A DNA stretch of 64,000 nt from Candidatus Tachikawaea gelatinosa (lineage in GTDB: Bacteria; Pseudomonadota; Gammaproteobacteria; Enterobacterales; Enterobacteriaceae), in NCBI RefSeq assembly GCF_000828815.1, contig NZ_AP014521.1, forward strand, positions 466,001-530,000. Reading direction: 5' to 3'. The translations under genes and the position numbers were made by a program. The notes beneath the pieces were generated by a model, which had not been told where the DNA came from, ran no database searches, and saw only the letters and a program-made list of their open reading frames with translations. Of this stretch, positions 19,993 through 32,071 are shown one piece after another; positions within the stretch are counted from its first letter, which is position 1; every line of letters begins with the position of its first letter.

Positions 19993-21144
19993 ATGACCGG
20001 ATACCTTTTTACATCTGAGTCCGTTTCAGAAGGACATCCTGATAAAATAGCTGATCAAATTTCTGATGCTATATTAGATGCAATCATTAAAGATGATAAA
20101 AATGCACGAGTTGCTTGTGAAACATATGTGAAAACAGGAATGGTACTTGTTGGTGGGGAAATCACGACAAAAGCAGCATATATTGATATTGAAACAATTA
20201 TACGAAATACTATTCGGGATATAGGTTATGTTAATTCAGATATGGGTTTTGACGCGAATTCTTGTGCTGTATTAAATACTATTGGTAAACAATCTGTTGA
20301 TATTAATCAAGCAATAACGCATCCTGATCCTAGAAAACAAGGGGCGGGAGATCAAGGTTTAATGTTTGGATATGCTACTAATGAAACCGATGTTTTTATG
20401 CCTGCTCCAATTACTTATGCACATCGATTAGTTCAACAATTAGCTATGATAAGAAAAAAAGGAATATTACCATGGTTAAGACCAGATGCAAAAAGTCAAG
20501 TAACACTTCAATATGATTCTGGAAAAATCATAGGAGTTGATACATTAGTAGTGTCTACACAACATACTCAAGATGTTTCTCAAAAAGATCTACAAGAGGC
20601 AGTAATGGAAACAATCATTAAGCCTATAATACCAAAGAAATGGTTAAACCGAGAAACAAAGTTTTTTATTAACCCAACCGGGCGTTTTGTTATTGGAGGT
20701 CCTATGGGAGATTGCGGTTTAACAGGAAGAAAAATTATAGTAGATACTTATGGAGGAATGGCAAGACATGGTGGTGGGAGTTTTTCAGGAAAGGATCCTT
20801 CTAAAGTGGATCGTTCAGCGGCTTATGCTGCTCGTTATGTAGCTAAAAACATTGTAGCTGCAGGACTAGCTGATCGTTGTGAAATTCAAATATCTTATGC
20901 TATAGGAATTGCTAAGCCTATATCTATTATGGTTGAGACTTTTGGAACTGAAAAAATTAAAAATAGTCGACTTATTCAATTAATTAAAAAATATTTCAAT
21001 TTAAGTCCATATGGTTTGATAAAAATGTTAAATCTATTAAGACCAATTTATCGTGATACAGCTAATTACGGTCATTTTGGAAGAAATCATTTTCCTTGGG
21101 AACAAATAGATCGAGCAAAACAGTTATCTGAAGAGTTATTATAA
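19993..21144 (+). CDS. metK: S-adenosylmethionine synthetase
   Basis: Makes SAM from methionine and ATP. It has 383 residues (E. coli 384). Seen: [27 protein letters not shown], and the phosphate loop [20 protein letters not shown] very conserved gene here, with stronger codon conservation than its neighbours. SAM supports tRNA methylation (trmB) and polyamine synthesis. Confidence 0.98.
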   Translation: MTGYLFTSESVSEGHPDKIADQISDAILDAIIKDDKNARVACETYVKTGMVLVGGEITTKAAYIDIETIIRNTIRDIGYVNSDMGFDANSCAVLNTIGKQSVDINQAITHPDPRKQGAGDQGLMFGYATNETDVFMPAPITYAHRLVQQLAMIRKKGILPWLRPDAKSQVTLQYDSGKIIGVDTLVVSTQHTQDVSQKDLQEAVMETIIKPIIPKKWLNRETKFFINPTGRFVIGGPMGDCGLTGRKIIVDTYGGMARHGGGSFSGKDPSKVDRSAAYAARYVAKNIVAAGLADRCEIQISYAIGIAKPISIMVETFGTEKIKNSRLIQLIKKYFNLSPYGLIKMLNLLRPIYRDTANYGHFGRNHFPWEQIDRAKQLSEELL

Positions 21145-21153
21145 AACTATAAA

Positions 21154-21175
21154 TTCCTCTCTTACAAGAGAGGAA
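21154..21175. terminator. Hairpin after metK
   Basis: TTCCTCTCTT and its inverted partner AAGAGAGGAA, nearly contiguous, lie 10 bases after the metK stop in the convergent metK/obgE spacer. GC content is locally higher. No clear T-run follows on either strand, so it may work only as a 3'-end stabiliser. Confidence 0.45.
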
Positions 21176-21211
21176 AAGGATATACTATGAAAATTTTTTC
21201 ATTTTAATTTA

Positions 21212-22250
<1,039 letters not shown>

Positions 22251-22339
22251 TTATGATATGTTTTTAATATATTTTTTAAATAATCTAAAACTAAATTTTT
22301 AAATAAATATTGATATAAATAAGATAAAAATAATGCATA

Positions 22340-22594
22340 TTATATAATATTTATATATGTTTTATTTTTTTTAGATTTTTGTTTTTTAAATTGAATTTCT
22401 CCTGTTTTTATAGCATATATCGTATGGTCACGACCTAAACCAACATTATTTCCAGCATGAAATTTTGTACCTCTTTGACGAACAATAATACTTCCAGCTT
22501 TAACTTTTTCTCCTCCAAAACACTTTACTCCTAATCTTTTTGAATGTGAATCACGACCGTTTCTAGTGGAACCACCAGCTTTCTTATGTGCCAT
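22340..22594 (-). CDS. rpmA: 50S ribosomal protein L27
   Basis: Ribosomal protein near the peptidyl transferase centre. It has 84 residues (E. coli 85). The start [16 protein letters not shown] and [13 protein letters not shown] are almost unchanged. It lies nine bases after rplU. Confidence 0.97.
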   Translation of the reverse strand: MAHKKAGGSTRNGRDSHSKRLGVKCFGGEKVKAGSIIVRQRGTKFHAGNNVGLGRDHTIYAIKTGEIQFKKQKSKKNKTYINII

Positions 22595-22603
22595 TTTTTT
22601 TTC

Positions 22604-22921
22604 CTATATAGTATATTTAATATCAGTTATTTTAATTTCAGTAAAATTTTGACGATGTCCTTGGTGTTTGCGATGGTGTTTACGACGACGAAACTTAATT
22701 ATTCTAATTTTTTTATTCTTTCCATGACTAATAATAGTTGCTTTTATAAAGCTATTTTTTAATAATGGATTTCCAAAAAATATTTGATCATTTTTTGAAT
22801 ACATTAAAACTTGATCAAATTTTACAACATTTCCGATGTCATCAGAAATTTTTTCTAAACGAATAGTTTGTCCTTCCTTTACTCGGTATTGTTTTCCACC
22901 ATTTTTAAAAACTGCGTACAT
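22604..22921 (-). CDS. rplU: 50S ribosomal protein L21
   Basis: Binds 23S rRNA with L20. It has 105 residues (E. coli 103): starts MYAVFKNGGKQYRVKEGQ and has the conserved basic block RRRKHHRKHQGHRQ near the C terminus. First gene of rplU-rpmA-obgE. Confidence 0.97.
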   Translation of the reverse strand: MYAVFKNGGKQYRVKEGQTIRLEKISDDIGNVVKFDQVLMYSKNDQIFFGNPLLKNSFIKATIISHGKNKKIRIIKFRRRKHHRKHQGHRQNFTEIKITDIKYTI

Positions 22922-23084
22922 ATTTTTTCCTAAGTATTAAATTTCTTTTGAGTGTTCATAAAATTTATATATGATGCTAGTTATTTATATTGTAATAAAT
23001 TAAAAAAATATATTAATAATTTAATTTTAGATTAATATTAATATTTATCAAGTAATATAAATAATTAATAAAAAATTGCAGTGT

Positions 23085-24350
23085 TTACTTATAATTTTTG
23101 ATTCTTATAATATTTGCACCAATTGATTTTAATTTTTTTTCGACGTTTTCATACCCACGATCTATATGGTTTATATGATTAATTAATGTAGTTCCGTGTG
23201 CAATACATCCTGCTAGCACTAAACTTGCTGAAGCTCTTAAATCAGTTGCTTTTACTGTAGCGCCGTATAATTTCTTAACACCATAACATATGATTGTATT
23301 TTTTTTTATTTTTGCGCACGCCCCCATTTTTATTAATTCTGATATATGTGAAAATCGATCTTCAAAAATATTTTCAGTTATAGTGCTATTCCCTTCTGCA
23401 ATGAGATTTAATAATGTAAACTGTGCTTGTAAATCTGTTGGAAATCCAGGATAAGGAGCTGTATATAAATCAACTGATTTAGGTCTTTTTTTATGCATAT
23501 CTATACTTATCCAAGTTTTACCTATTTTTATTTCACTTCCAGCTTGTTGAAGTTTTTTTAAAACTACTCTTAAAAAATTAGGATTAGTATTACGACATAT
23601 TATTTTGCCTCCTGAGACAGTTGCAGCTAATAAGAAAGTAGCAGTTTCTATTCTATCAGGCATAATAGAATACGTACCTCCTTTTAGTTGTTTTACTCCC
23701 TCAATTATAATTTTTTTACTACCTGCTCCATTAATTTTAGCGCCTAAACTTTTTAAAAAATTAGCTGTGTCAACAATTTCAGGTTCACATGCTGCGTTTT
23801 CAATAATCGTTTTTCCTGTTGCAAGAGTTGCGGCACTCATGATAGTTAATGTAGCGCCTACACTTTTTTTTTTCATAACTATACGTGCACCTTTTAATCG
23901 ACCTTTATTAAAGGCTTTAATATAATTATTTTCTATATCAATGTTCGCTCCCAATTTTTTTAATCCATATATATGAAAATCAATTGGACGATTACCAATT
24001 GAACAACCGCCTGGTAAAGAAACCTCCCCATGTCCAAAACGAGAAATTAATGGACCTAAAATCCATATAGATGCACGCATCTTTTTTGTTAAATTATAAG
24101 GCACATTAAACTTATTAATATCTTTGTTATTAATAAAAAAAATAGATTCTTTATTTTCTATTTTAGATCCTAATAACTTTAATAGTTTAATTGCTGTATC
24201 TATATCTTTGAGTTTTGGAACATTTTTAATTTTTATTTCTTCTTTGGATAAAATTGTACAAAATAAAATAGGCAAAGCTGCATTTTTTGCTCCAGAAATT
24301 TTTACTTCTCCACTTAAACAAGTTGGTCCTTGTATTCTGAATTTATGCAT
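23085..24350 (-). CDS. murA: UDP-N-acetylglucosamine 1-carboxyvinyltransferase
   Basis: First committed step of peptidoglycan synthesis: transfers enolpyruvate from PEP to UDP-GlcNAc. It has 421 residues (E. coli 419). The catalytic cysteine (fosfomycin target) is in [26 protein letters not shown] and the substrate-contacting [10 protein letters not shown] are intact. It sits next to ibaG as in E. coli. With mreBCD, mepM and lpp it shows that cell-wall synthesis is kept. Confidence 0.97.
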   Translation of the reverse strand: MHKFRIQGPTCLSGEVKISGAKNAALPILFCTILSKEEIKIKNVPKLKDIDTAIKLLKLLGSKIENKESIFFINNKDINKFNVPYNLTKKMRASIWILGPLISRFGHGEVSLPGGCSIGNRPIDFHIYGLKKLGANIDIENNYIKAFNKGRLKGARIVMKKKSVGATLTIMSAATLATGKTIIENAACEPEIVDTANFLKSLGAKINGAGSKKIIIEGVKQLKGGTYSIMPDRIETATFLLAATVSGGKIICRNTNPNFLRVVLKKLQQAGSEIKIGKTWISIDMHKKRPKSVDLYTAPYPGFPTDLQAQFTLLNLIAEGNSTITENIFEDRFSHISELIKMGACAKIKKNTIICYGVKKLYGATVKATDLRASASLVLAGCIAHGTTLINHINHIDRGYENVEKKLKSIGANIIRIKNYK

Positions 24351-24370
24351 AAAATTCTCAATTATTTAGA

Positions 24371-24649
24371 TTACTCAATATTTTTTTTAATTGTTTTTTT
24401 GTATAAGTTAGCATTTTCTAACCATTCATTGGGCGTAAAAGTTTTTATAGAAATAGCATGAATATCGCCATTAATAATATAGTCCATTAAAACCTTATAA
24501 ATAATTTGTTCTTTTTCAAGAGAATTTAAATTATTAAAAATGTTTCCAATAGCTATTAAATGAAAATGATTATTATCTTCACTGTTAAGATAAACTTTTT
24601 GTAAGGATAGTTCACTAATTAAAATTTGTTTAATATTTCGTTTTTTCAT
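24371..24649 (-). CDS. ibaG: BolA-family protein IbaG
   Basis: Small BolA/YrbA protein that in E. coli partners monothiol glutaredoxin in Fe-S handling and acid response. It has 92 residues (E. coli 84-89). Seen: LQKVYLNSEDNNHFHLIAIG, IHAISIKTFTPNEW. It lies 20 bases upstream of murA on the same strand, as in E. coli. Confidence 0.88.
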   Translation of the reverse strand: MKKRNIKQILISELSLQKVYLNSEDNNHFHLIAIGNIFNNLNSLEKEQIIYKVLMDYIINGDIHAISIKTFTPNEWLENANLYKKTIKKNIE

Positions 24650-26088
24650 TGTTTTTTCTTTTTAAAATTATTTATATCTAATAAAATTATTGATTAAAAT
24701 TATTATAATATTTATTTAGATTTAATTTTTTTATTTATTTTAATAAATTAAATTATTTACATAGCTTCAAAATTTTTTTATAGAATTTTTCTATGTATTA
24801 TTTTTTACATTTTTTTTAAAAAAAATAAGTACATGATATTTATAAAAATTATGTATATTTTTGATTATTTCAATTAATTTTTATTAAAAAATTTGTAATG
24901 AATAAATTAAAAAAGTTTATTATATCTTGCAAAAACAGTAAAATAATAATTATTTCTTTGAATCAATGATTATTTATAAAAAAACAATAAGTAATATAAA
25001 AAAATATAATATCTATAACAAAAAAAATTGTTATAGATAGTCTTAAAGTATTTATTTTTTTATGAAAATAAATACTGTTTAAACAATTTTTTTAACTAAT
25101 TATAAAAAAAAAGATGTTAAAGCTAATAGATAAATTTTAAATTAACAAAACTATGATACAATACCTGTTAAAACTTTTTGATAAAAACAAATTAAATAAA
25201 AATTGTCGCTTAAAAAGTATTAAAAAACAAAAAGTGAATAAATTATTATAATAAGAAAAAATAATCAATATTTTTTGTAAAAATATTTATCAAAAATTTA
25301 AAAATAATACTATTAATAGTAATCTAATTTATTTTTTATTTTATAAAAAAATACATTAAAAAATTAATAAAAAAAACATCAATTTTTTCATTATATAAAA
25401 ATACAAAATATAGAATTAATAATTTATCTCAAAAACATTAATATTTGAGAGTAAAATAACTCACATTAATTTAGAGTTATTTTAATAATTAATAAAAAAT
25501 ATTTAATTCTACCAATTTATAAAAAATTTAATATCGCAAATATTTTTAAAAAAATTTATTTTTATCATTAGCAAAAAAATCTAAAAGAATTATACAATGC
25601 TTAAAACTTTAGCTATAATTTGAAAATTATTTTTGCTTGACAAATATCTTTTGGAAATAGATTTTATATCTATTGCATATTTTAAAAAATATTCAATATT
25701 TGTCTAAACATGATTTAGACATAATGATATTAACTGTGACTATAAATAAATTAATATCTTACTATATTAAGGAATTATTAATGAAATAATAAATAGTAAG
25801 AATTTTTTTAAAATATACTTATTAAAAAAATGTAATATATAATATTGAAACATTAAAAAAAATTAAATTTGATATTAATCAAAAAAAAAAATTGTACCGA
25901 AAAGTAATAATTTAATTTGTCCGATATATTACTAATAATTTATTTAATATTTTTTTAATTGAAATAAAGGATTTTTAAAAATTTTTTTGAATAAAATTAT
26001 TTATAAAATTATTATATAATACCGATGTAGTCTTATCAATATTCAAAATTTATCTTTTTAACCCTGTATAATTCAAAAGTTAAAAATA
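24650..26088. other. 1.4-kb decayed spacer between ibaG and ptsN
   Basis: No intact gene. In E. coli this interval holds mlaBCDEF, kdsDC, lptCAB, rpoN and hpf; here only a possible hpf trace remains before ptsN. The spacer is rich in inverted repeats: stems at 25010-25021/25028-25039, 25047-25058/25065-25076, 25427-25433/25444-25450, 25453-25462/25474-25483 and 25701-25708/25714-25721. These could be relic terminators or structured RNA. Confidence 0.6.
25781..25990 (+). pseudogene. hpf: Possible relic of hibernation-promoting factor
   Basis: A relic ATG at 25781, preceded by AAGGA, opens a frame that keeps the E. coli Hpf spacing up to a FDxINQ-like block: I at position 5, L at 10, I at 12, then KFDINQ where E. 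coli has YFDRINQ. Several codons are now stops. A second frame shows a DMYAAIDGLIDKL-like trace (SDILLIIYLIFF). Position and strand, directly upstream of ptsN, match E. coli. Weak sequence similarity, so moderate confidence only. Confidence 0.4.
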
Positions 26089-26571
26089 ATGAACAATGAT
26101 TTAATATTTAAATTGAACATTGTACTTACTCCAGAATGTATACGTAGCGGAGTGCATTGTCAAAGTAAAAAAAGAGCATTAGAGATTATAAGCGAATTAG
26201 CTGCAGAACAAATTAAAATTCCTTATCAAAAAATTTTTGACGCAATTTTAACACGTGAAAAAATGGGTAGCACTGGCATTGGTAACGGAATCGCTATACC
26301 TCACGGACAACTAGAAAAAAACATGACAAAAATTTTAGGAATTTTTATTAGTCTTGATCAACCAATTGATTTTAAATCTGTAGATAATCAACCAGTTGAT
26401 CTTTTATTTGCTTTATTAGTACCATTTGATCAATGTAAAGATCATTTACATACACTTTCATTATTAGCGAAATATTTGAATAATAAGGAAATATGTGACA
26501 TGTTACGTTCTGCAAAAAATGATAAGGAACTACATTTAGTTCTTACACAAGGTAAACATAAAAATATATAA
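26089..26571 (+). CDS. ptsN: Nitrogen-PTS enzyme IIA
   Basis: Phosphocarrier of the regulatory nitrogen phosphotransferase system, which in E. coli affects potassium transport and stress signalling. It has 160 residues (E. coli 163). The block HCQSKKRALEIISELAA and the phosphohistidine in GIAIPHGQLE are intact. Its E. coli neighbours rpoN and rapZ-npr are gone, so it stands alone, convergent with tldD. Confidence 0.95.
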   Translation: MNNDLIFKLNIVLTPECIRSGVHCQSKKRALEIISELAAEQIKIPYQKIFDAILTREKMGSTGIGNGIAIPHGQLEKNMTKILGIFISLDQPIDFKSVDNQPVDLLFALLVPFDQCKDHLHTLSLLAKYLNNKEICDMLRSAKNDKELHLVLTQGKHKNI

Positions 26572-26590
26572 TAGCAAATCTACCGTGTAA

Positions 26591-26647
26591 AAAAAATTAT
26601 TTTTGAATAATTTTTTTTGAATATATTACTGAAATTTTAATATATTC
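26591..26647. terminator. Paired hairpins between convergent ptsN and tldD
   Basis: First stem AAAAAATTATT (26591-26601) with its complement at 26606-26616 and loop TTTG, running into extra T on the plus strand. Second stem GAATATATTA (26619-26628) with its complement at 26638-26647. Their position 20 bases after ptsN and 17 before the end of tldD fits a bidirectional terminator, but the stems are AT-only. Confidence 0.5.
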
Positions 26648-26663
26648 AAGTTTAAAATATCAA

Positions 26664-28127
26664 TTAAATATTCGTCGCTACTTTTGTCCCTCCAATAATC
26701 ATTTCATCTACTTTTAATGTGGGTTGACCAACATTTACAGGAATATTTTGACCATCTTTACTACACATACCCATTCCATCATCTAATTTTAAATCATTTC
26801 CTATCATTGATATTTTTTTCATAGTTTCAATTGCAGAACTAATAATAGTTGCACCTTTAATCGGTGTATTAATTTTTCCTTTTTTAATTAAATAAGCTTC
26901 AGAAGTAGAAAAAACAAAATTACCAGTTGTTATGTCAACTTGACCTCCACTAAGATTAGCAATATATAATCCATAATCAATGCTTTCAATAATCTCATTA
27001 GGAAGAAAATTACCAGGTAACATATAAGTAGACGTCATTCTAGGCATAGGAAGACAATTATATGATTCACGTCTTCCGTTTCCTGTTGGTTTAGTATTCA
27101 TTAACTTTGCGTTGATTTTATCTTGCATATATTTTTTCAATATACCGTTTTTAATTAAAATATTATACTTTCCTAAAGTACCTTCATCATCTATTAGAAT
27201 AGATCCACTTTTTCCATGTAATGTACCATCATCTACAATAGTACATATTTCAGAGGCTACTACTTCCCCAATTTTCTTATGAAAAATTGAAGTTTTTTTA
27301 CGGTTAAAATCTCCTTCTAAACCATGACCTATAGCTTCATGTAATAAAACACCAGGCCATCCAGGACCTAAAACTACTGGAAATAAACCAGCTGGTGCAG
27401 AAACTGCAGAAAGATTAATTAAAGCGATACGTACTGCTTCTTTTGTCCAGAATTCAGCAAGGTTTAAGCCATTTTTTTTATTTTTAATAAAAAAATTATA
27501 GTCGTTTCTTGCCCCGCCTCCGCTAAAACCAGATTCATATTTTCCATTTTGTTCTACTAAAACTCCAATTGATAAACGAATAAAAGGTCTAATATCGCTT
27601 TTAAAAGTTCCATCTGTAGCAGCAATAATTATTTTTTCGTATTGTCCATTTAATTGTATGTTAACTTTTTTTACTCTTTTATCTGTCATACGTGCAATAT
27701 GATTTATTCTTTTTAAGAAATCTATTTTTTCTTTATTTTTTATTGATGTTAAAGGATTTAAATTTTTACCAAAATTCAAACAAGAATGTTGAAAATTTTT
27801 TTTTATTTTCTGACTGTTTTTTTCAAAAGTAATATTACGTGCAGTTTTTATACTTTCAGATATAGAATCATAATCTATTTTATTCGTATAAGAAAATCCA
27901 GTTTTATCTCCAGCAATACCACGTACTCCAACGCCTTGATCAATATTATATGAAACATCTTTAATAATTGTGTCTTCTAATATCCAGTTTTCAGATGTAT
28001 TCGATTGAAAAAATAAATCTCCATAGTCTATGTTCTTTACTGAAAATTGATCTAATAGAGAAAAGATATCTGATTTATTAAGATTATTTTCAATTAGCAA
28101 GTCTTGATTAATTATATTTTTTGTCAT
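26664..28127 (-). CDS. tldD: Metalloprotease subunit TldD
   Basis: TldD works with TldE/PmbA as a zinc protease that cuts unfolded peptides (microcin B17 maturation, CcdA turnover). It has 487 residues (E. coli 481). The metal motif HExxxH is in [13 protein letters not shown], and the C-terminal GTKVATNI matches family ends. The partner TldE is not in this window. It lies downstream of mreBCD as in E. coli, where several genes intervene. Confidence 0.95.
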   Translation of the reverse strand: MTKNIINQDLLIENNLNKSDIFSLLDQFSVKNIDYGDLFFQSNTSENWILEDTIIKDVSYNIDQGVGVRGIAGDKTGFSYTNKIDYDSISESIKTARNITFEKNSQKIKKNFQHSCLNFGKNLNPLTSIKNKEKIDFLKRINHIARMTDKRVKKVNIQLNGQYEKIIIAATDGTFKSDIRPFIRLSIGVLVEQNGKYESGFSGGGARNDYNFFIKNKKNGLNLAEFWTKEAVRIALINLSAVSAPAGLFPVVLGPGWPGVLLHEAIGHGLEGDFNRKKTSIFHKKIGEVVASEICTIVDDGTLHGKSGSILIDDEGTLGKYNILIKNGILKKYMQDKINAKLMNTKPTGNGRRESYNCLPMPRMTSTYMLPGNFLPNEIIESIDYGLYIANLSGGQVDITTGNFVFSTSEAYLIKKGKINTPIKGATIISSAIETMKKISMIGNDLKLDDGMGMCSKDGQNIPVNVGQPTLKVDEMIIGGTKVATNI

Positions 28128-28242
28128 TTTTTTATAAAATTATAAGTAGTGTTTTTCAAATACAACTAAATTAGTTTACATTTTAAATATAAAAATAATT
28201 AAGTGTTAAAAAAACTTATTTTACATATTAAAAGTAATTCAG

Positions 28243-28754
28243 TTAAACACAAATATGAAATCGATTAAATGTTTTTTTTATCAAAAAAGAAAAAAATATC
28301 CAAAAAATTCCATTTTGAAAAGTTTCTAATAATATCTTTATTAAAGATTCAAACGGTTTTTTTAAAAAAAAACTTTCTAAAATGAAAGCAATATTATTTA
28401 TAAGTAATAAAAAAAACATAATAATTAATGTTTTTTTCCATGAAACTAATTGATAAAAAAAAGAAAGTTTACATTGAATAAAGTAAATAAAAATTATTAT
28501 TGAAAAAAAATGAACGCCAAAAATAAAACCTTTTAAAAAATCTATACAACAAGATGTTATAAAAACAGTTCTTAAATTTATACTATATGGTGTATTGATT
28601 ATCCAATAAATTAAAATAATTAATAAAAAAGATGGTGAAGTATTATATAATTTATAAAAAAAAAATGTAAAAAAAATCCTATTAATAAAGATAACCATAT
28701 AAGAGTAGTTTTATTAATAATAAAATTACTAGGTTTAAATCTGTTTTCTAACAT
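28243..28754 (-). CDS. mreD: Rod-shape protein MreD, frameshifted in a homopolymer
   Basis: Integral membrane component of the cell-wall elongation machinery with MreB and MreC. The longest open frame starts at 28698, but an ATG at 28754 opens another frame encoding MLENRFKPSNFIIN...LIWLSLLIGFFLH, which matches the E. coli N terminus (VIWLSFLIALLLQ). The frames join if one base is added in the 10-T coding-strand run (plus 28656-28665) or the 8-T run (28669-28676). The repaired product is about 170 residues (E. coli 162). The remainder, with SFLLIILIYWIINTPYSINL and five or so membrane spans, is intact. It is either expressed by slippage, a very young pseudogene or a base-call error. Confidence 0.85.
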
Positions 28755-28817
28755 TTTTTTTGTCCATATATAAAAAAATTTTAACTGTTTAGTATGTATT
28801 AATAAATGAGAATATAT

Positions 28818-29642
28818 TCATAATAAAACATAAGAAATTTTATTAATACCAAATATTGGTTGTGCTTTAATAGATAAAGCGTTAATGTTCTCTAAATCTT
28901 TTTTAATTGATGAAATAAAAGCTACAGGATAACCTGGTGGAAATATTTCATCTAAACCAGATGTAACTATTAAATCACCTACTTTTGCATCAATAGTTCT
29001 GACTTCCGGGAAATATCTTAAACTTAAATGTTGATTCAATCCATTACCATAAATAATTGCATGAAGATTATTTCTTGCAATTTTTACAGGTAATGCATGA
29101 GATTTATCAAAAATCAATGCTACATTACTAGTTTTTTTATCTACATAACGAACTTGACCAACTATACCTAATCCATTAAAAACTGGTTGTCCTTTATAAA
29201 TACCGCTATCACTTCCTTTGTTAATCATAATATAATTTTTTTTATCATTAATAATAAAAGAAAGAACTTGAGCAAATATTTTAGGATGATGTAAATTTTT
29301 TAATTGAACTGGTGCATCAAGTAATTGACGAAGTTGATTGTTTTCTTTTTTATAATTGTTCAAGATCAATATATTATGATTTTTTAACATCAATTCTTGA
29401 TATAAAGTATCAATCTCTGATTGAAGTTTTTCATTTGATATTAAATATTTTGAAAATTTACTAAATTTTTCTTTAAAATTTTTTTTTATACATAAAATTG
29501 GTGATATTAATTGGTTAATATAACATTTTGTTTTGAATAATAATCCAAAACGTATATCTAATAAAATAAGTATTAATGTTATTACTAATAATGTAAAAAA
29601 ATAAGATTTAGATAAGAATTTTTTATTAAAAAATAATTTCAT
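28818..29642 (-). CDS. mreC: Cell-shape determining protein MreC
   Basis: Bitopic periplasmic scaffold of the elongasome. It has 274 residues; E. coli MreC has 367, the missing part being its low-complexity proline-rich tail. One membrane anchor (residues about 14-34), then a coiled coil (EKLQSEIDTLYQELMLKNHN), then the beta-barrel domains with INKGSDSGIYKGQPV and GLGIVGQV. It sits between mreB and mreD on the same strand. Confidence 0.95.
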   Translation of the reverse strand: MKLFFNKKFLSKSYFFTLLVITLILILLDIRFGLLFKTKCYINQLISPILCIKKNFKEKFSKFSKYLISNEKLQSEIDTLYQELMLKNHNILILNNYKKENNQLRQLLDAPVQLKNLHHPKIFAQVLSFIINDKKNYIMINKGSDSGIYKGQPVFNGLGIVGQVRYVDKKTSNVALIFDKSHALPVKIARNNLHAIIYGNGLNQHLSLRYFPEVRTIDAKVGDLIVTSGLDEIFPPGYPVAFISSIKKDLENINALSIKAQPIFGINKISYVLL

Positions 29643-29773
29643 AATATTTATGTATTCTTAATTTGGGAGTACAAAGTTACAACTTTATAAAAATAAAGGT
29701 TTATTCTATAAAAAAACAATAAGAATTAAACCTTATTTTTAAAATAATTTAATAAAATTAATGATATATATTA

Positions 29774-30823
<1,050 letters not shown>

Positions 30824-31010
30824 TCATAAAGTTTAATAAAAATAATAAATAATATAATATATTTTACATTAAATATGTTATTTTAAAACAAAATATATCA
30901 TATAAATATATAAGTATTTAAAAAAAAATCATAAAAATATTTTTTAAATTTACTTAAAATATACGATAATATACTAAAAATATGATGAAATTTTTTATAA
31001 TTTATTATTG

Positions 31011-31058
31011 TTTTTTTGTTAATAAAATTTTGTTATCTAAATTTTATTAACAAAAAAA
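31011..31058. repeat. Perfect 20-bp inverted repeat upstream of aroQ
   Basis: Arms at 31011-31030 (TTTTTTTGTTAATAAAATTT) and 31039-31058 are exact complements around an 8-nt loop. It lies between divergent mreB and aroQ, 52 bases before the aroQ start. It could be an attenuator-like leader hairpin, a dyad operator, or a neutral product of base bias. Confidence 0.8.
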
Positions 31059-31110
31059 GTGCATTTTGAATGTTAGTTTTTGCAATAAATAATCTATGGA
31101 AAATTACATA

Positions 31111-31560
31111 ATGAAAAAAAAATTTCATATTTTGATTTTAAATGGACCTAACATTAATTTGTTAGGTAATCGTGAAACAAAAATTTATGGAACAACAAGT
31201 TTGAAACAAATTGTTGATCAACTAATAATAAAAGGAAAAAAAAATAATATACAAATTAGTCATTTTCAATCTAATGCAGAATATAAAATTATAGAAAAAA
31301 TACATAATGCTAAAATAGAAAATATAAACTATATATTATTAAATCCTGCGGCATTAACACATACTAGTATCGCATTACGTGATGCATTAATTGCAGTAAA
31401 TATTCCATTTATTGAAGTACATATTACTAATATTTTTTCTCGTGAAAAATTTCGTCATCATTCTTTTTTTTCTGATATTTCATCTGGAATTATTTGTGGA
31501 TTAGGAACTGATGGATATTTATTAGCTTTAGAATCAGTAATAAGAAAATTATCAATTTAA
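31111..31560 (+). CDS. aroQ: 3-dehydroquinate dehydratase, type II
   Basis: Third step of the shikimate pathway, needed for aromatic amino acids. About 149 residues. Seen: [13 protein letters not shown] with the base tyrosine loop nearby (TKIYG), [16 protein letters not shown], and [17 protein letters not shown] with the catalytic histidine. This is the type II fold, not the AroD type I of E. coli. I prefer ATG 31111, which has a GGA ten bases ahead; an in-frame ATG at 31096 would add five residues. accB follows 15 bases later. Confidence 0.95.
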   Translation: MKKKFHILILNGPNINLLGNRETKIYGTTSLKQIVDQLIIKGKKNNIQISHFQSNAEYKIIEKIHNAKIENINYILLNPAALTHTSIALRDALIAVNIPFIEVHITNIFSREKFRHHSFFSDISSGIICGLGTDGYLLALESVIRKLSI

Positions 31561-31575
31561 AATGGTACTAAATTT

Positions 31576-32055
31576 ATGGATATTCGGAAAATAAAAAAAA
31601 TTATTGAAATTGTTGAAAAGTATGGAATTTCTGAATTAGAGATTCAAAAAGAAAAAGAATCAATTCGCATTAATAGAGCGTCTCACGCTTCTTTTTATCA
31701 TAATCAAATGTATCAAACATCAACTTCTTCATCTAATCAAAAATTTAACATATCTTCAAAAAATAATATCTCAAATATAGATAAGAAAATTGATTTAAAA
31801 TGTTATGATGACATAAATAATTATGTTGTAAAATCACCGATGGTTGGAACGTTTTATAGAACACCTCACCCAGACTCTAAACCATTTATAGAAATTGGCA
31901 AAAATGTTAATATAGGCGATGTTTTATGTATTGTAGAAGCAATGAAAATGATGAACCAAATATCAGCAGAAATACCTGGTGTTGTACAAGCTATATTAGT
32001 TGAAGATGGTCAATCAGTTGAATTTGATCAACCAATAATGATAATTAAAAAATAA
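31576..32055 (+). CDS. accB: Biotin carboxyl carrier protein of acetyl-CoA carboxylase
   Basis: Carries biotin between the carboxylase and transferase halves of acetyl-CoA carboxylase. It has 159 residues (E. coli 156). The N terminus [23 protein letters not shown] and the C-terminal biotinyl domain are both present; biotin attaches to the lysine in VEAMKMMNQ, and the thumb region PHPDSKPF is kept. The Ala/Pro linker of E. coli is replaced by Ser/Asn-rich sequence. Confidence 0.96.
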   Translation: MDIRKIKKIIEIVEKYGISELEIQKEKESIRINRASHASFYHNQMYQTSTSSSNQKFNISSKNNISNIDKKIDLKCYDDINNYVVKSPMVGTFYRTPHPDSKPFIEIGKNVNIGDVLCIVEAMKMMNQISAEIPGVVQAILVEDGQSVEFDQPIMIIKK

Positions 32056-32071
32056 ATAAGGAATCTTAGAT

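Noticed and set aside
25637-25809. Possible small RNA: TTGACA at 25637 and a TCTTACTAT/ATAGTAAGA stem followed by T7 near 25800
   Set aside because: No -10 hexamer at proper spacing, the loop is 27 bases, and the stem overlaps the start of the hpf relic, which explains the ribosome-binding site and ATG better.
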